Assembly: GCA_002070275.1 (NCBI GenBank)
Contig: MWCY01000005.1
Span: forward strand, 1-64,000
Direction of reading: 5' to 3'
From: Candidatus Hydrogenedentes bacterium ADurb.Bin170
Lineage (GTDB): Bacteria; Hydrogenedentota; Hydrogenedentia; Hydrogenedentales; CAITNO01
DNA length: 64,000 nucleotides
The notes beneath the pieces are model-generated. The model had not been told where the DNA came from and did not search any database. It saw only the letters and a program-made list of their open reading frames with translations. Positions 44,788-53,138 of this stretch are shown in pieces (the stretch's first letter is position 1; every line of letters begins with the position of its first letter). Position numbers and translations under genes: made by a program.

Positions 44788-45750
44788 ATGAAACTTGGAG
44801 TTTTAACTGCCCTTTTCAGCGACAAACCCCTTAAAGAAGTCCTGGATCTGATTCGTCCGCTGGAGCTGCAGACAGTGGAACTTGGCACGGGGAACTACCC
44901 CGGCGAGCCGCATTGCCCCCTGCAGGAACTGCTCGAATCCAAGCCGAAAAGAGATGAGCTGCTTGCCACGTTGAAGGGAGAAGGTCTGGAAATCAGTGCG
45001 CTGAGCTGCCATGGAAATCCGATTCACCCCGACGAAGCATTTGCAAAAGCAAACCATGCTGTTACCATGAACACCATTAAACTGGCGAATCTGCTGGGCG
45101 TCGGTGTCGTCAACGGCTTCTCAGGCTGCCCGGGATCCGGTCCCGGCGATAAAAAGCCTAACTGGGTAACCTGTGCCTGGCCGCCCGATTATCTTGAAAT
45201 TCTGGACTGGCAGTGGAACGAAGTAGTGCTGCCGTACTGGTCAAAGATGAACACAGAACTCGGAAATGCAGGCGTTAAATTTGCCTTTGAAATGCATCCG
45301 GGCTTTGTCGTTTACAACACGGATACCATGCTGCGTGTACGTCGGGAATGCGGTGATAACATCGGTGCGAACTTCGATCCCAGCCATCTTTTCTGGCAGG
45401 GCATGGAGCCGGTCGAGTGCGTGAAAGCCCTCAAAGGCTGCATCTATCACGTTCACGCCAAAGACTCTATCGTTCATCAGACCAACGCCGCCGTCAATGG
45501 CGTCAATGACTACAAATCCTACGGTGATGAAATTAACCGCTCCTGGATCTTCCGCACCTGCGGTTACGGTCACGACCTGAAATGGTGGAATGATTTCTTT
45601 TCCACGCTGCGCATGGTCGGCTACGACGGCGCAATCAGCATTGAGCACGAAGACAGCCTCATGTCCAACTGGGAAGGGCTGACCAAAGCAGTTTCTTTCC
45701 TGAAGAAGAGCATCATTTTTGAAGCGCCCACAGCCATGACCTGGGCGTAA
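44788..45750 (+). CDS. Sugar phosphate isomerase/epimerase-like TIM-barrel protein
   Basis: A 320-residue TIM-barrel protein of the AP endonuclease 2/xylose isomerase-like fold. 'LSCHGNPIHP', 'FEMHPGFVVYN', 'NFDPSHLFWQG', 'HVHAKDS' and 'SIEHEDSLM' supply the His, Glu and Asp metal ligands in the expected order. It is paired with the upstream Gfo/Idh/MocA gene and has AAAGGAG before the ATG. A terminator lies about 25 bases after the stop, so this is the last gene of the pair. The pair may oxidise and rearrange one carbohydrate; the exact substrate is unknown. No signal peptide. Confidence 0.88.
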   Translation: MKLGVLTALFSDKPLKEVLDLIRPLELQTVELGTGNYPGEPHCPLQELLESKPKRDELLATLKGEGLEISALSCHGNPIHPDEAFAKANHAVTMNTIKLANLLGVGVVNGFSGCPGSGPGDKKPNWVTCAWPPDYLEILDWQWNEVVLPYWSKMNTELGNAGVKFAFEMHPGFVVYNTDTMLRVRRECGDNIGANFDPSHLFWQGMEPVECVKALKGCIYHVHAKDSIVHQTNAAVNGVNDYKSYGDEINRSWIFRTCGYGHDLKWWNDFFSTLRMVGYDGAISIEHEDSLMSNWEGLTKAVSFLKKSIIFEAPTAMTWA

Positions 45751-45774
45751 TTTTATTCCCTCGTTTTCTAGTTG

Positions 45775-45808
45775 CGGCCGGGTGTCAGTGACGCCCGGCC
45801 GTCTTTTA
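45775..45808 (+). terminator. Terminator of the Gfo/Idh-isomerase operon
   Basis: CGGCCGGGTGTCA at 45775-45787 pairs with TGACGCCCGGCCG at 45789-45801, with one G-T pair and only one unpaired base between the arms. The base pairs nearest the loop would open, leaving about 11. TCTTTT follows. It lies before a small gene that starts at 45830. Confidence 0.7.
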
Positions 45809-45829
45809 ACAGGGAGCTTTTCAAAACGC

Positions 45830-46231
45830 ATGAAAATATATCTTCTGGCGATACCGCTTATCGCCGCAGTCAGTACGTTGTTCTATCTTATTTTTCGTGA
45901 GATGGCGCGTGCCTGGCTTCACCATCGCCTGAGGATGCTGCTGTTGGAATGGGCAGAAAAGAAACCTGGCTTTTCCATGTCCTCTGAGGAGCTTAGGGAA
46001 CTGCTCGAAGAAATGCCTGCTCCGTCTATCCAGACCCCTAAAACTGATCTCACTGTCACAGGTCTTTATCTTGCCTTCATCGGTCTTTTTTTTGTAATCG
46101 CTTATGCTTTAATCGGAAAAAGCCAGTGGGCGGTAGGTGCCTATTTCGGAGGCGTTGCCTGTGTGGTTCTTGGCTTTATCTTAACTACGATAGGCATTAT
46201 TCTCCGCTTTCTGCGCAAGCCTCCTTTATAA
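45830..46231 (+). CDS. Small membrane protein of unknown function
   Basis: A 133-residue membrane protein that I do not recognise. Three hydrophobic segments lie at about residues 1-22, 72-94 and 100-125; between the first and second is a charged helical region with 'WAEKKPGFSMSSEELRELLEEM'. I set the start at the ATG at 45830, because the open frame to a GTG at 45782 runs through the terminator stem. GGGAG is upstream. The next gene, an FprA-type reductase, starts 39 bases after the stop. Its function is unknown. Confidence 0.55.
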   Translation: MKIYLLAIPLIAAVSTLFYLIFREMARAWLHHRLRMLLLEWAEKKPGFSMSSEELRELLEEMPAPSIQTPKTDLTVTGLYLAFIGLFFVIAYALIGKSQWAVGAYFGGVACVVLGFILTTIGIILRFLRKPPL

Positions 46232-46270
46232 GATTTTCTGTTTCTTTCTCTCTTTTTTGCATTGTTTTAT

Positions 46271-47602
46271 ATGATGGATACCTCTGTACATAGACATCGT
46301 TATTCCGGAGATGCCTGTAAGGAACCACTTCGGGTCGCCGTGATCGGCAGCGGACCGGCAGGCTTTTTCTGCACCGATTATCTGTTGCGCCTGGCGCAGC
46401 CTTGTGTCGTGCATATGTATGAAAGATGGCCTGTTCCTTATGGCTCCGCACGCCATGCCATCGCACCTGACCGGCAGCGTATTCGTGCTGTAACTGCCGC
46501 TTTCGACCGCATCGCTTCCCGTCAGGGCTTCCATTTTTTCGGGAATGTAACAGTAGGAAAAGACATTTCTCTTCAATTACTTCAGCATCATTATCATGCG
46601 GTTATTCTGGCGACAGGAGCAGACGACGGCTTATTGCTGAATATCCCCGGTGAAGAGACGCCCGGTTTCTTTCATATAACAAAGTTCGCCGGCTGGTACA
46701 ACGGAAGGCCGGATTGCGCCTTTCTGCGCCCCGACCTGACTCACACGGCTGCCGCGGTGATCGGTGCCGGCAATGCTGCGCTGGATGCCGTCCGGATTCT
46801 GTCGCTTCCTTCCGACTGGCTTCCAAAAACAGATATACCCGAGCCTATGCAGCAGGCACTTGCCTCAAGTGCTATCAGAGAAATTCATCTCATCATTCGT
46901 CGGGGCCCTCTGGATGTTCGTTTTTCTCTTTCCGAATTTGCAGCGCTTTTTGACATTCCCGGTGTGAGTTACCATCTTCATCCGGAAAACTGCCTGGAAA
47001 ACATACAGGCGGTTTCCCCCGAAGAGGAACAGTTGCTTTCTCTGTATAAATCCGCACATACAACGCCGAAGACTGCCAGGCATATTCACTTCCATTTTTA
47101 TTCAACCCCGAAAGAAATACAGGGCAAGGAAGCCGTCTCGGCACTGGTTGTGAAGAGCGGGGAAGAGGACACCGCAATTCCCTGTTATTTGATTATCAGC
47201 GCTATCGGACAGGGAGCTACGGAAATTGACGGCATTGCGCTGAATGCGCAAAAAAGTATGATCCCCCATAAGGCCGGGCGGGTAACACAACAGGGTATTA
47301 TTGTGCCCGGTCTTTACACCGCCGGATGGGCAAAGCGGAGCGGCACAGGCATGGTGGGGAAAAACAAGCCCGATTGCCGTGAAACTGTTCAGGCTATCAT
47401 GGACGACAGGGACTCTCTTCAATGCAAAATTGAGGCTGTGCCCGATCTCCCTAAAGATGCAGTCACGCTGGATGGATGGCACCGTATAGATGCCGCTGAG
47501 CGTGGTCGGGCGGAAAACACAACAAAAACAAGAGAATGCTTCCTGACTGTGGAAGAAATGCTCCAGGCTGCCGGTATCAAAAACAAATTGCCCTCTCTCT
47601 GA
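46271..47602 (+). CDS. FprA/adrenodoxin reductase-type ferredoxin-NADP+ oxidoreductase
   Basis: A 443-residue FAD/NAD(P)-dependent oxidoreductase related to mycobacterial FprA and mitochondrial adrenodoxin reductase, which moves electrons between NADPH and ferredoxin. The FAD motif is 'VAVIGSGPAGFFCTDYLL' near residue 22, 'PVPYGSARHAIAPD' follows, the NADP motif is 'AAVIGAGNAALDAVRIL', and 'GWAKRSGTGMVGKNKPD' near the end is a family landmark. The length is typical. The frame is open to a TTG at 46262, but I take the ATG at 46271. Its stop codon abuts the stop of the convergent 5'-nucleotidase-like gene. A ferredoxin partner is not seen. Confidence 0.9.
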   Translation: MMDTSVHRHRYSGDACKEPLRVAVIGSGPAGFFCTDYLLRLAQPCVVHMYERWPVPYGSARHAIAPDRQRIRAVTAAFDRIASRQGFHFFGNVTVGKDISLQLLQHHYHAVILATGADDGLLLNIPGEETPGFFHITKFAGWYNGRPDCAFLRPDLTHTAAAVIGAGNAALDAVRILSLPSDWLPKTDIPEPMQQALASSAIREIHLIIRRGPLDVRFSLSEFAALFDIPGVSYHLHPENCLENIQAVSPEEEQLLSLYKSAHTTPKTARHIHFHFYSTPKEIQGKEAVSALVVKSGEEDTAIPCYLIISAIGQGATEIDGIALNAQKSMIPHKAGRVTQQGIIVPGLYTAGWAKRSGTGMVGKNKPDCRETVQAIMDDRDSLQCKIEAVPDLPKDAVTLDGWHRIDAAERGRAENTTKTRECFLTVEEMLQAAGIKNKLPSL

Positions 47603-49042
47603 TTAATTGAGCGTTGCCAGAAGTGCCTCAACAGAGCCACCGCTTTTTTTAACTTCCCGCAAGTAGTCAGTCATAGCGTCTGCCACAGAGTAGTCAGCAA
47701 TCGGCGGTGTTTTAGGAAGTGTTGCCAGCGGGGAATCTGGTTCGGCGCATTCACCCATAAGGTTTTCCCACTGGTACAGTGGGATGGCAACCTGATAGTT
47801 TTTCGCCATCTCGAGATCGCTGACCAGATTCCATTTGCCTGCTTCGTCAGCTTTTTCCATTTTACCTGAAAAGCCATACCACGCCGTCTTGCCCTGACGT
47901 GCATTGCTCAAACAATTCAGATAGACCCGGATCTGTTCTCCGCTTAATTCGGTTAGCACCACCTGATCGCCTCGCTGACCTGCCGACTGAAAAATGGAAT
48001 TCGCCGTTATAGCACCTTCCCGCTGGTTGCTCCGCATGACAAAGGTATGGCAAAAGGCAATATCTGCCCCGGCTTTCCATTGCAGTGCGGCCGACGCAAT
48101 TCGCACCAGGTCGGGAATCTGGATCACCTGACCCGTTTCGCCTACAATCTCACCCGCCCCGGGAAAAATGCGTTCTTCTTCCGCGTCCAGCCAGGCAATC
48201 ATCTCCTGATCGGGCGTCACAGTTTCAGGATCCATGGAGACAAGCCTGCTTTCTGCTGTGATTGCCTTTTTCTGAGCGGGATCAACCGTTAAATCAAGCA
48301 CTCCCACATATTGGGCATATTGACCGGCCTGCACAATCAATGCGCCCGTTTCCGGCACCAGAGCAGCTTCATGGAGCGCCTCATGGGTATGCCCGGAAAC
48401 AAACACATCAATAGTCGGCGCCTTTTCAGACAGAAGAATGCATTCCTTTCTGCCGATGTGCACAACTGCCACCGTAAGATCGACCTGATTTTCCAGCCGT
48501 TCCGCTTCCAGCCGCAATTGCTCACCGCACTTGTCTATGGATTTGAACGCCCCGCCTGCGAGGGTAGTAAGACCGATCAGAGCAACTTTCAACCCATTGC
48601 ATTCAACGATTGTGGAAGGCGCAAAGCGCGGACTCCCAGTGTCATCCAGACTGTTAAGGCACAAAATCGGCATTCCCGCAATTTCGCTGCATTCCCGCAA
48701 ATGATCATATCCGTGAAAATTATCGTGATTACCCATGGCGCCCGCTGTATAGCCGATTTTCTTCATGGCTTCGTAAAGAATCCGATGCTCCGTTTTTTCA
48801 GCAATCAGATCCCCTTTTCGCATGACATCGCCACCGTCAAGAAGAAGCAGATCGCCTCTTTGCGCACGCATCTCTTTAACGAATGCGGATACATAAGGGA
48901 GCCCGCCCTGACCGAGTGGGTCTGCTTTCACGTGCCCGTGAATATCATTGGTATGCAAAATGAGGAGCGAGTGCGTATCGGCGAAAGCAAAAGAAACACA
49001 AAGACAGATAAAAAGAGCGAACACTTTGGGTATCGTGCGCAT
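47603..49042 (-). CDS. Exported 5'-nucleotidase/UshA-type metallophosphatase
   Basis: A 479-residue exported phosphatase. After a signal peptide (residues 1-21) come the metallophosphatase motifs 'HTNDIHGHV', 'LDGGDVM', 'MGNHDN', 'VVHIGRKE' and 'SGHTHEALH'. A second domain of the UshA type, from about residue 300, has 'CHTFVMRSNQREGAI' and 'VLTELSGEQIRVYL', which bind the nucleotide base. It should hydrolyse nucleotides or related phosphoesters outside the cytoplasm. AAGGAG is eight bases before the ATG. Its 3' end abuts the FprA gene. The pyrE gene lies just upstream on the same strand (21 bases away), so it may belong to the pyrF-pyrE transcript. Confidence 0.9.
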   Translation of the reverse strand: MRTIPKVFALFICLCVSFAFADTHSLLILHTNDIHGHVKADPLGQGGLPYVSAFVKEMRAQRGDLLLLDGGDVMRKGDLIAEKTEHRILYEAMKKIGYTAGAMGNHDNFHGYDHLRECSEIAGMPILCLNSLDDTGSPRFAPSTIVECNGLKVALIGLTTLAGGAFKSIDKCGEQLRLEAERLENQVDLTVAVVHIGRKECILLSEKAPTIDVFVSGHTHEALHEAALVPETGALIVQAGQYAQYVGVLDLTVDPAQKKAITAESRLVSMDPETVTPDQEMIAWLDAEEERIFPGAGEIVGETGQVIQIPDLVRIASAALQWKAGADIAFCHTFVMRSNQREGAITANSIFQSAGQRGDQVVLTELSGEQIRVYLNCLSNARQGKTAWYGFSGKMEKADEAGKWNLVSDLEMAKNYQVAIPLYQWENLMGECAEPDSPLATLPKTPPIADYSVADAMTDYLREVKKSGGSVEALLATLN

Positions 49043-49063
49043 GAATTAGATCTCCTTAAATAC

Positions 49064-49639
49064 TCACAGCATTATGTCGTCGGGATCCATGGGCTCGGTT
49101 GTGCGCAGGTCCTCAGGAAGCGCATCTGCAGGCCAGCTTTCCATGGGCAAAACAGCAAGCGGATGAAAGGGACAATCAAAACTTGCCAAGCCGCTGCTGC
49201 GGTCGATAAGAACAGCCACTCCGGCAATTTCAGCACCGCGGCGGCGCAAATGATCAATTGTCTTCTTTACTGAACCACCGGTCGTCACAATATCTTCCAC
49301 GACCAGCACCCGTTCGCCTTCTTTGATTTTAAACCCTCTTTTCATCGCCATACCGCCAGCGCCGTCTTTTTCGCTATAGGCGGCACGGCACTTTAAATGC
49401 CGCGCCGTCTCGTAGGCAATGACAATGCCGCCTGTTGCAGGCCCGACGACCAGATCAATGTCTTTATCCTGAAACGCCGCTGCAAGAGCCTGTCCGAAAG
49501 CCTCTCCATATTCAGGATACTGAAAAACACGGGCTGCCTGAAGAAACTGCCGCCCGTGCCGTCCGCTTGCATAAATGAAATGCCCCTCTAAAAGAGCACC
49601 GGATTCTTTAAAAATACGAATGATTTCTTGCGGGTTCAT
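49064..49639 (-). CDS. pyrE: Orotate phosphoribosyltransferase
   Basis: A 191-residue PyrE that converts orotate and PRPP to orotidine 5'-phosphate in pyrimidine synthesis. The PRPP loop is 'RVLVVEDIVTTGGSVKKTI' near residues 112-130, and 'VVGPATGGIVIAYETARHL' is the adjacent active-site region. 'YASGRHGRQFLQ' gives the N-terminal orotate-binding part. It starts within the stop of pyrF (ATGA at 49636-49639), indicating coupling. The exported nucleotidase gene follows. Identification is secure. Confidence 0.95.
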   Translation of the reverse strand: MNPQEIIRIFKESGALLEGHFIYASGRHGRQFLQAARVFQYPEYGEAFGQALAAAFQDKDIDLVVGPATGGIVIAYETARHLKCRAAYSEKDGAGGMAMKRGFKIKEGERVLVVEDIVTTGGSVKKTIDHLRRRGAEIAGVAVLIDRSSGLASFDCPFHPLAVLPMESWPADALPEDLRTTEPMDPDDIML

Positions 49640-50322
49640 GAATTCAGTTCCTCTAAAATTAGTGATACAGCTTCAGAAGGATAAGGATGTTTCAGGATGG
49701 GCCGGCCGACGACCACCATGGAAGCACCTGCCTGCGCCGCTGCTCGGGGCGTCATCACACGCGCCTGATCGTCGCGTGATGCCCATTCGGGGCGGACTCC
49801 AGGCGTCACGATCAATGGCTCTGCACCCAAAACTTCTCTTGTTATGCCCAGTTCCAGAGGGGAGCAGACAATCCCATGGGCACCCGCTTTCACAGCCTGT
49901 GAAGCAAGGCGACGCACGGCTTCTTCCGGTGTCTCCGAAAAACCCACTTCTTCACAAAGAACACTGGCATTTATACTGGTCAGCACTGTTACGGCCAGGA
50001 TTCGTGTCGCCGTACCTTCAACTGCTGTACGTGCTGCTTCGATCATGGCACAACCGCCCGAAGCATGGACAGTGATTAATCCTGCGCCCAGGTCGGCAGC
50101 TGCCCGTGCGGCGTGACCGACCGTATTCGGAATATCATGATATTTCAGATCAAGAAATACATTTTTCCCGAGCTGCTGAACTTCTTTGACTATATCCGGT
50201 CCAAGCCGGGTAAAGAGTTGTGCGCCAATTTTAAACCATTTGCAGTCACCGCAGGCATGCACAGCAGAAAGTGCTTCAGCGCGGCTGTCCATATCAAGAA
50301 CCACAATCAGTTCTGTTGCCAT
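49636..50322 (-). CDS. pyrF: Orotidine 5'-phosphate decarboxylase
   Basis: A 228-residue PyrF that forms UMP by decarboxylating OMP. 'IVVLDMDSRAEALS' begins the barrel, 'VFLDLKYHDIPNTVGHA' is the catalytic D-K-x-x-D segment, and 'IVTPGVRPEWASRDDQARVMTPRAAAQAGASMVVVGRPI' includes the phosphate-binding end; I mention only the start and end. It is coupled to pyrE by a 4-base overlap. GAGGAAA lies before the ATG. It is the first gene of this transcript, following the terminator at 50375-50400. Confidence 0.95.
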   Translation of the reverse strand: MATELIVVLDMDSRAEALSAVHACGDCKWFKIGAQLFTRLGPDIVKEVQQLGKNVFLDLKYHDIPNTVGHAARAAADLGAGLITVHASGGCAMIEAARTAVEGTATRILAVTVLTSINASVLCEEVGFSETPEEAVRRLASQAVKAGAHGIVCSPLELGITREVLGAEPLIVTPGVRPEWASRDDQARVMTPRAAAQAGASMVVVGRPILKHPYPSEAVSLILEELNS

Positions 50323-50370
50323 TTATTTTTCCTCACAGAATTAGATATTCTTTTAAAACTCTGGAAAATA

Positions 50371-50405
50371 TCAAACTCCGGGACGATCCCATCCCGGAGT
50401 TCATA
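50371..50405 (-). terminator. Terminator between the transketolase operon and pyrF
   Basis: A perfect 9-bp stem, ACTCCGGGA at 50375-50383 with TCCCGGAGT at 50392-50400. On the minus strand the stem is followed by TTGATATTTTCC, a weak U-tract. It lies about 70 bases after the end of the SCP2-like gene and 50 bases before pyrF. Confidence 0.6.
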
Positions 50406-50467
50406 TAGACGAATCATATCAAGGGCAGGGCAGGGGAGTGCAATTTTTATTTGAACCTGGTTTTATA

Positions 50468-51259
50468 TCACGAAAGCAGGTTCGCCACCTTCATCATGAA
50501 ATCGCCCAGCTTTCCTCCATATTCAGGAGAACCGTCACTCAAAACAAGGCCCTGCCCAATAGCGCTTACTGTGTCTATCGTATTTGCCAGAACAGGAAGC
50601 GCAGCATCGACGCTTTTAAAGCTCATGTGCACAAAAGGTTTGCGCCCTGTATGAACGCCACGACCCGCTTTGGTCTTGCCTGCTTTCACCTTCAGATAAC
50701 AGACGATATCTGTACCATCCACACTCCATTGATAAATACGTTCAGGTTGTTTCGCTGTCCAAGCCTGCATGTCCGTATCACCGGCTTTGTTCATCTGGCT
50801 GAGCGCAGTGGAAACCATGTACAAAGTCATCTTTACCTTAAGATGCGCCTGTTCCGCATTTTTGGGCTTTGCTGCAGGCATCAGCAATTTGAGTCCGAAT
50901 AGCACTTTAAAAACGCGTATCACAAGCCCCGGCTTTTTCATCAGAGCAGGAAGCAGCGCGCCCAGACGCGGCAGAACAGGCTTGCCCCTGAACATATCAT
51001 TCATGGCTTTTAATGAGGAAAACGAAAAGAGCACATCCGGATTTTCCGTAAATCCCTGGGTGACTTCAAATTTCCCGCGATCAAAAAGAAGCCAGGCTCC
51101 GGTCTTGCCGTCCGGATCGTCCGCCTCAAACTGCACCGTTCCTGTAACATCGGCAAACCGGTTTTTCATCCGTTCATCATCTTCAAGCATCACCCGGATT
51201 ACGGGAAGAACCGCATTTAAAACAAGTCGGCCGGTCAGCTGTTCTCGAGTAAGTGTCAT
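50468..51259 (-). CDS. SCP2-like protein A, last gene of the aminotransferase-transketolase operon
   Basis: A 263-residue cytoplasmic protein with features of the sterol carrier protein 2 fold. 'TGTVQFEADDPDGKTGAWLLFDRGKFEVTQGF' (described in parts), 'PDVLFSFSSLKAMNDMFRGKPVLPRLG' and a second half with 'HMSFKSVDAALPVLANTIDTVSAIGQGL' follow the two-half SCP2 pattern. SCP2 proteins bind lipids or hydrophobic ligands and shuttle them to enzymes. It is three bases from the transketolase C subunit gene and is the last gene of a five-gene minus-strand unit. Its paralogue at 54405 is the first gene. The ligand is unknown and the SCP2 call is by eye. Confidence 0.6.
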   Translation of the reverse strand: MTLTREQLTGRLVLNAVLPVIRVMLEDDERMKNRFADVTGTVQFEADDPDGKTGAWLLFDRGKFEVTQGFTENPDVLFSFSSLKAMNDMFRGKPVLPRLGALLPALMKKPGLVIRVFKVLFGLKLLMPAAKPKNAEQAHLKVKMTLYMVSTALSQMNKAGDTDMQAWTAKQPERIYQWSVDGTDIVCYLKVKAGKTKAGRGVHTGRKPFVHMSFKSVDAALPVLANTIDTVSAIGQGLVLSDGSPEYGGKLGDFMMKVANLLS

Positions 51260-51262
51260 GAA

Positions 51263-52279
51263 TTACACCTCATCTTCCCAGTCTTCATCTTCTTCAAAAT
51301 CACGCTGCATCAGTTCACCGACTGTTTCAATAATACCGTCCGTATCAATTTTATACATATGCATCAGATCTTCAGGATTGCCGTGGGGGCAGAAGGTATC
51401 AGGCACACCCAGTTTGTTAAAAGCGCAGCCTTTTCCGCTGGCAGCAATCACGTCCGCCACAGCGCTTCCCAACCCTCCAATCACACTGTGATCTTCCACG
51501 GTGAGCAAGCGCCTGGTCTCTACTAGCGCTTTAAGAACAGCATCCTGATCTATCGGTTTCAGGGTGTGCATATTCAATACTCTTACACTGAGTCCGCTGT
51601 TTTTATTCATGATATCAGCCGCCTGAACAGCGTGAAATACAGTATTTCCGGTAGCGATAATAGTGATATCCGTTCCGGATCGCAATTCATGCGCTTTCCC
51701 GATTTCAAAACCGTACTCTTCTGATTCGTAGATGCGTGGTTCAAAACCACGACCGATTCGAATATACACCGGTCCCTGAATGTCCATGCATTTTTTTACT
51801 GCAAGTGCTGTTTCTATCGTATCCGCCGGAGCAACCACGGTCAGGTTCGGGAAGGCGCGGATAATGGATAAATCCTCGTTGGCATGATGCGTGGAGCCTC
51901 CCGAGCCGAAAGACATGCCGCCATGGGTAGCTATAATTTTTACATTCAGGTTCTGGTAACAGATGTCCGTGCGCACAAATTCACAGGCACGCATGGATGC
52001 GAAAGCGGACATGGTGGACACAAAAGGAATAAGCCCGGCTTTGGCAAGCCCGGCCGCTGCTCCGAACATATTTTGTTCGGCAATTCCGAAATTAAAAAAA
52101 CGGTCGGGATAGGCATCACCGAATGTACCGATTTTGGTGGATTTGGCAAGATCCGCCGACAGACCGACGATCTTCGGATGCTGCCTGCCCAGATCTGTAA
52201 GCACCAGCCCGTAGATTTCCCGCTGCGTCATTTTATCCGCATCATAGATTGTCCAAGTCAGAGTGCTGGCTGTTTCCAT
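51263..52279 (-). CDS. Transketolase C-terminal (pyrimidine-binding/transketolase_C) subunit
   Basis: A 338-residue subunit with the transketolase pyrimidine-binding domain and the C-terminal domain. 'TQREIYGLVLTDLGRQHP', 'FNFGIAEQNMFGAAAGLAKAG', 'GMSFGSGGSTHHANEDLSIIRAFPNL' and the final 'LTVEDHSVIGGLGSAVADVIA' are family features. It works with the N-terminal subunit encoded four bases upstream to form a complete transketolase, which transfers two-carbon ketol units using thiamine diphosphate. Split transketolases are common in anaerobes and archaea. It lies inside an operon with an aminotransferase and SCP2-like genes, which suggests a dedicated role besides the pentose phosphate pathway. 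Confidence 0.9.
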   Translation of the reverse strand: METASTLTWTIYDADKMTQREIYGLVLTDLGRQHPKIVGLSADLAKSTKIGTFGDAYPDRFFNFGIAEQNMFGAAAGLAKAGLIPFVSTMSAFASMRACEFVRTDICYQNLNVKIIATHGGMSFGSGGSTHHANEDLSIIRAFPNLTVVAPADTIETALAVKKCMDIQGPVYIRIGRGFEPRIYESEEYGFEIGKAHELRSGTDITIIATGNTVFHAVQAADIMNKNSGLSVRVLNMHTLKPIDQDAVLKALVETRRLLTVEDHSVIGGLGSAVADVIAASGKGCAFNKLGVPDTFCPHGNPEDLMHMYKIDTDGIIETVGELMQRDFEEDEDWEDEV

Positions 52280-52283
52280 ACTT

Positions 52284-53117
52284 TTATCCTTTGTTTTCTA
52301 TCGACGCTTTGGCTTTGGCGATCTGTTCTGCATTTAATCCGCCATAGTGCCACTCCGGTTTCCCTTCCATAAATTCCACGCCTTTGCCTTTGATCGTATC
52401 GCAGACCAGCATGACAGGGGAACCCTTGTGCGCAATGGCAAATTCAAACGCTTCCGCCAGTGCCGGCAAATCATGACCATTCACTTCCCGGGTTTCAAAA
52501 CCGAAAGCACGCCATTTATCCGGAAGCGGCTCCAGGCTCATTACTTCTTCGGTAGGCCCGTCAATCATCAGGTGATTTCTATCCTGAATAACAATCAGGT
52601 TATCCAGTTTGTAATGGGCGGCTGCCATGGCGGCTTCCCAGATGGAACCTTCGTTGCTCTCTCCGTCGCCGATCATGCAGAAGACACGCCACTCTTTCTT
52701 CAGCACGCGAGCGCCCAAAGCCATACCAACAGCCTGTGACAAACCATGCCCCATGGAGCCGGTGGAAGCATCGCAGCCGGGCACTTTATTGCTGTCCAGA
52801 TGCATGCCCAGCATTGATCCTGTTTCGTTGAACTCGTGCAGCGCTGCTTTATCAAAATATCCGCGCTCGGCAAGGACAACAGCATGCCCTACGCCGCCAT
52901 GCCCTTTGCTCAGCACAAAACGATCCCGATCTTCCCAGGCAGGGTTGGCAGGATCTATGCGAAGATACTTCCAGTACAACAGCGTTAGAATATCCACCAT
53001 ACTTAAGGACCCGCCAATATGCGCACCACCGGACCATCCGGTCACATCGGCAATCTGGCAGCGAATCGATGCTGCACGCTCTTTCAGCGTGGCTAATTCC
53101 TGTTCCGTCAAGGACAT
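52284..53117 (-). CDS. Transketolase N-terminal (TPP-binding) subunit
   Basis: A 277-residue subunit holding the thiamine-diphosphate-binding domain. 'GGAHIGGSLSMVDILTLLYW', 'LSKGHGGVGHAVVLA', 'GSMGHGLSQAVGMALG' and the TPP motif 'MIGDGESNEGSIWEAAM...QDRN' are clear. It needs the C subunit to be active. The open frame starts at 53123, where an ATG overlaps the ribosome site AAGGA; the ATG at 53117 is seven bases from AAGGA and is the likelier start. The aminotransferase gene lies 15 to 21 bases upstream on the same strand. The pairing with a class III aminotransferase is unusual. Confidence 0.9.
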   Translation of the reverse strand: MSLTEQELATLKERAASIRCQIADVTGWSGGAHIGGSLSMVDILTLLYWKYLRIDPANPAWEDRDRFVLSKGHGGVGHAVVLAERGYFDKAALHEFNETGSMLGMHLDSNKVPGCDASTGSMGHGLSQAVGMALGARVLKKEWRVFCMIGDGESNEGSIWEAAMAAAHYKLDNLIVIQDRNHLMIDGPTEEVMSLEPLPDKWRAFGFETREVNGHDLPALAEAFEFAIAHKGSPVMLVCDTIKGKGVEFMEGKPEWHYGGLNAEQIAKAKASIENKG

Positions 53118-53138
53118 AATCATTTCCTTTTCGTTAAT

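Noticed and set aside
48311-49273. Plus-strand open frame of 320 codons over the 5'-nucleotidase-like gene
   Set aside because: Antisense to a gene with complete metallophosphatase motifs.
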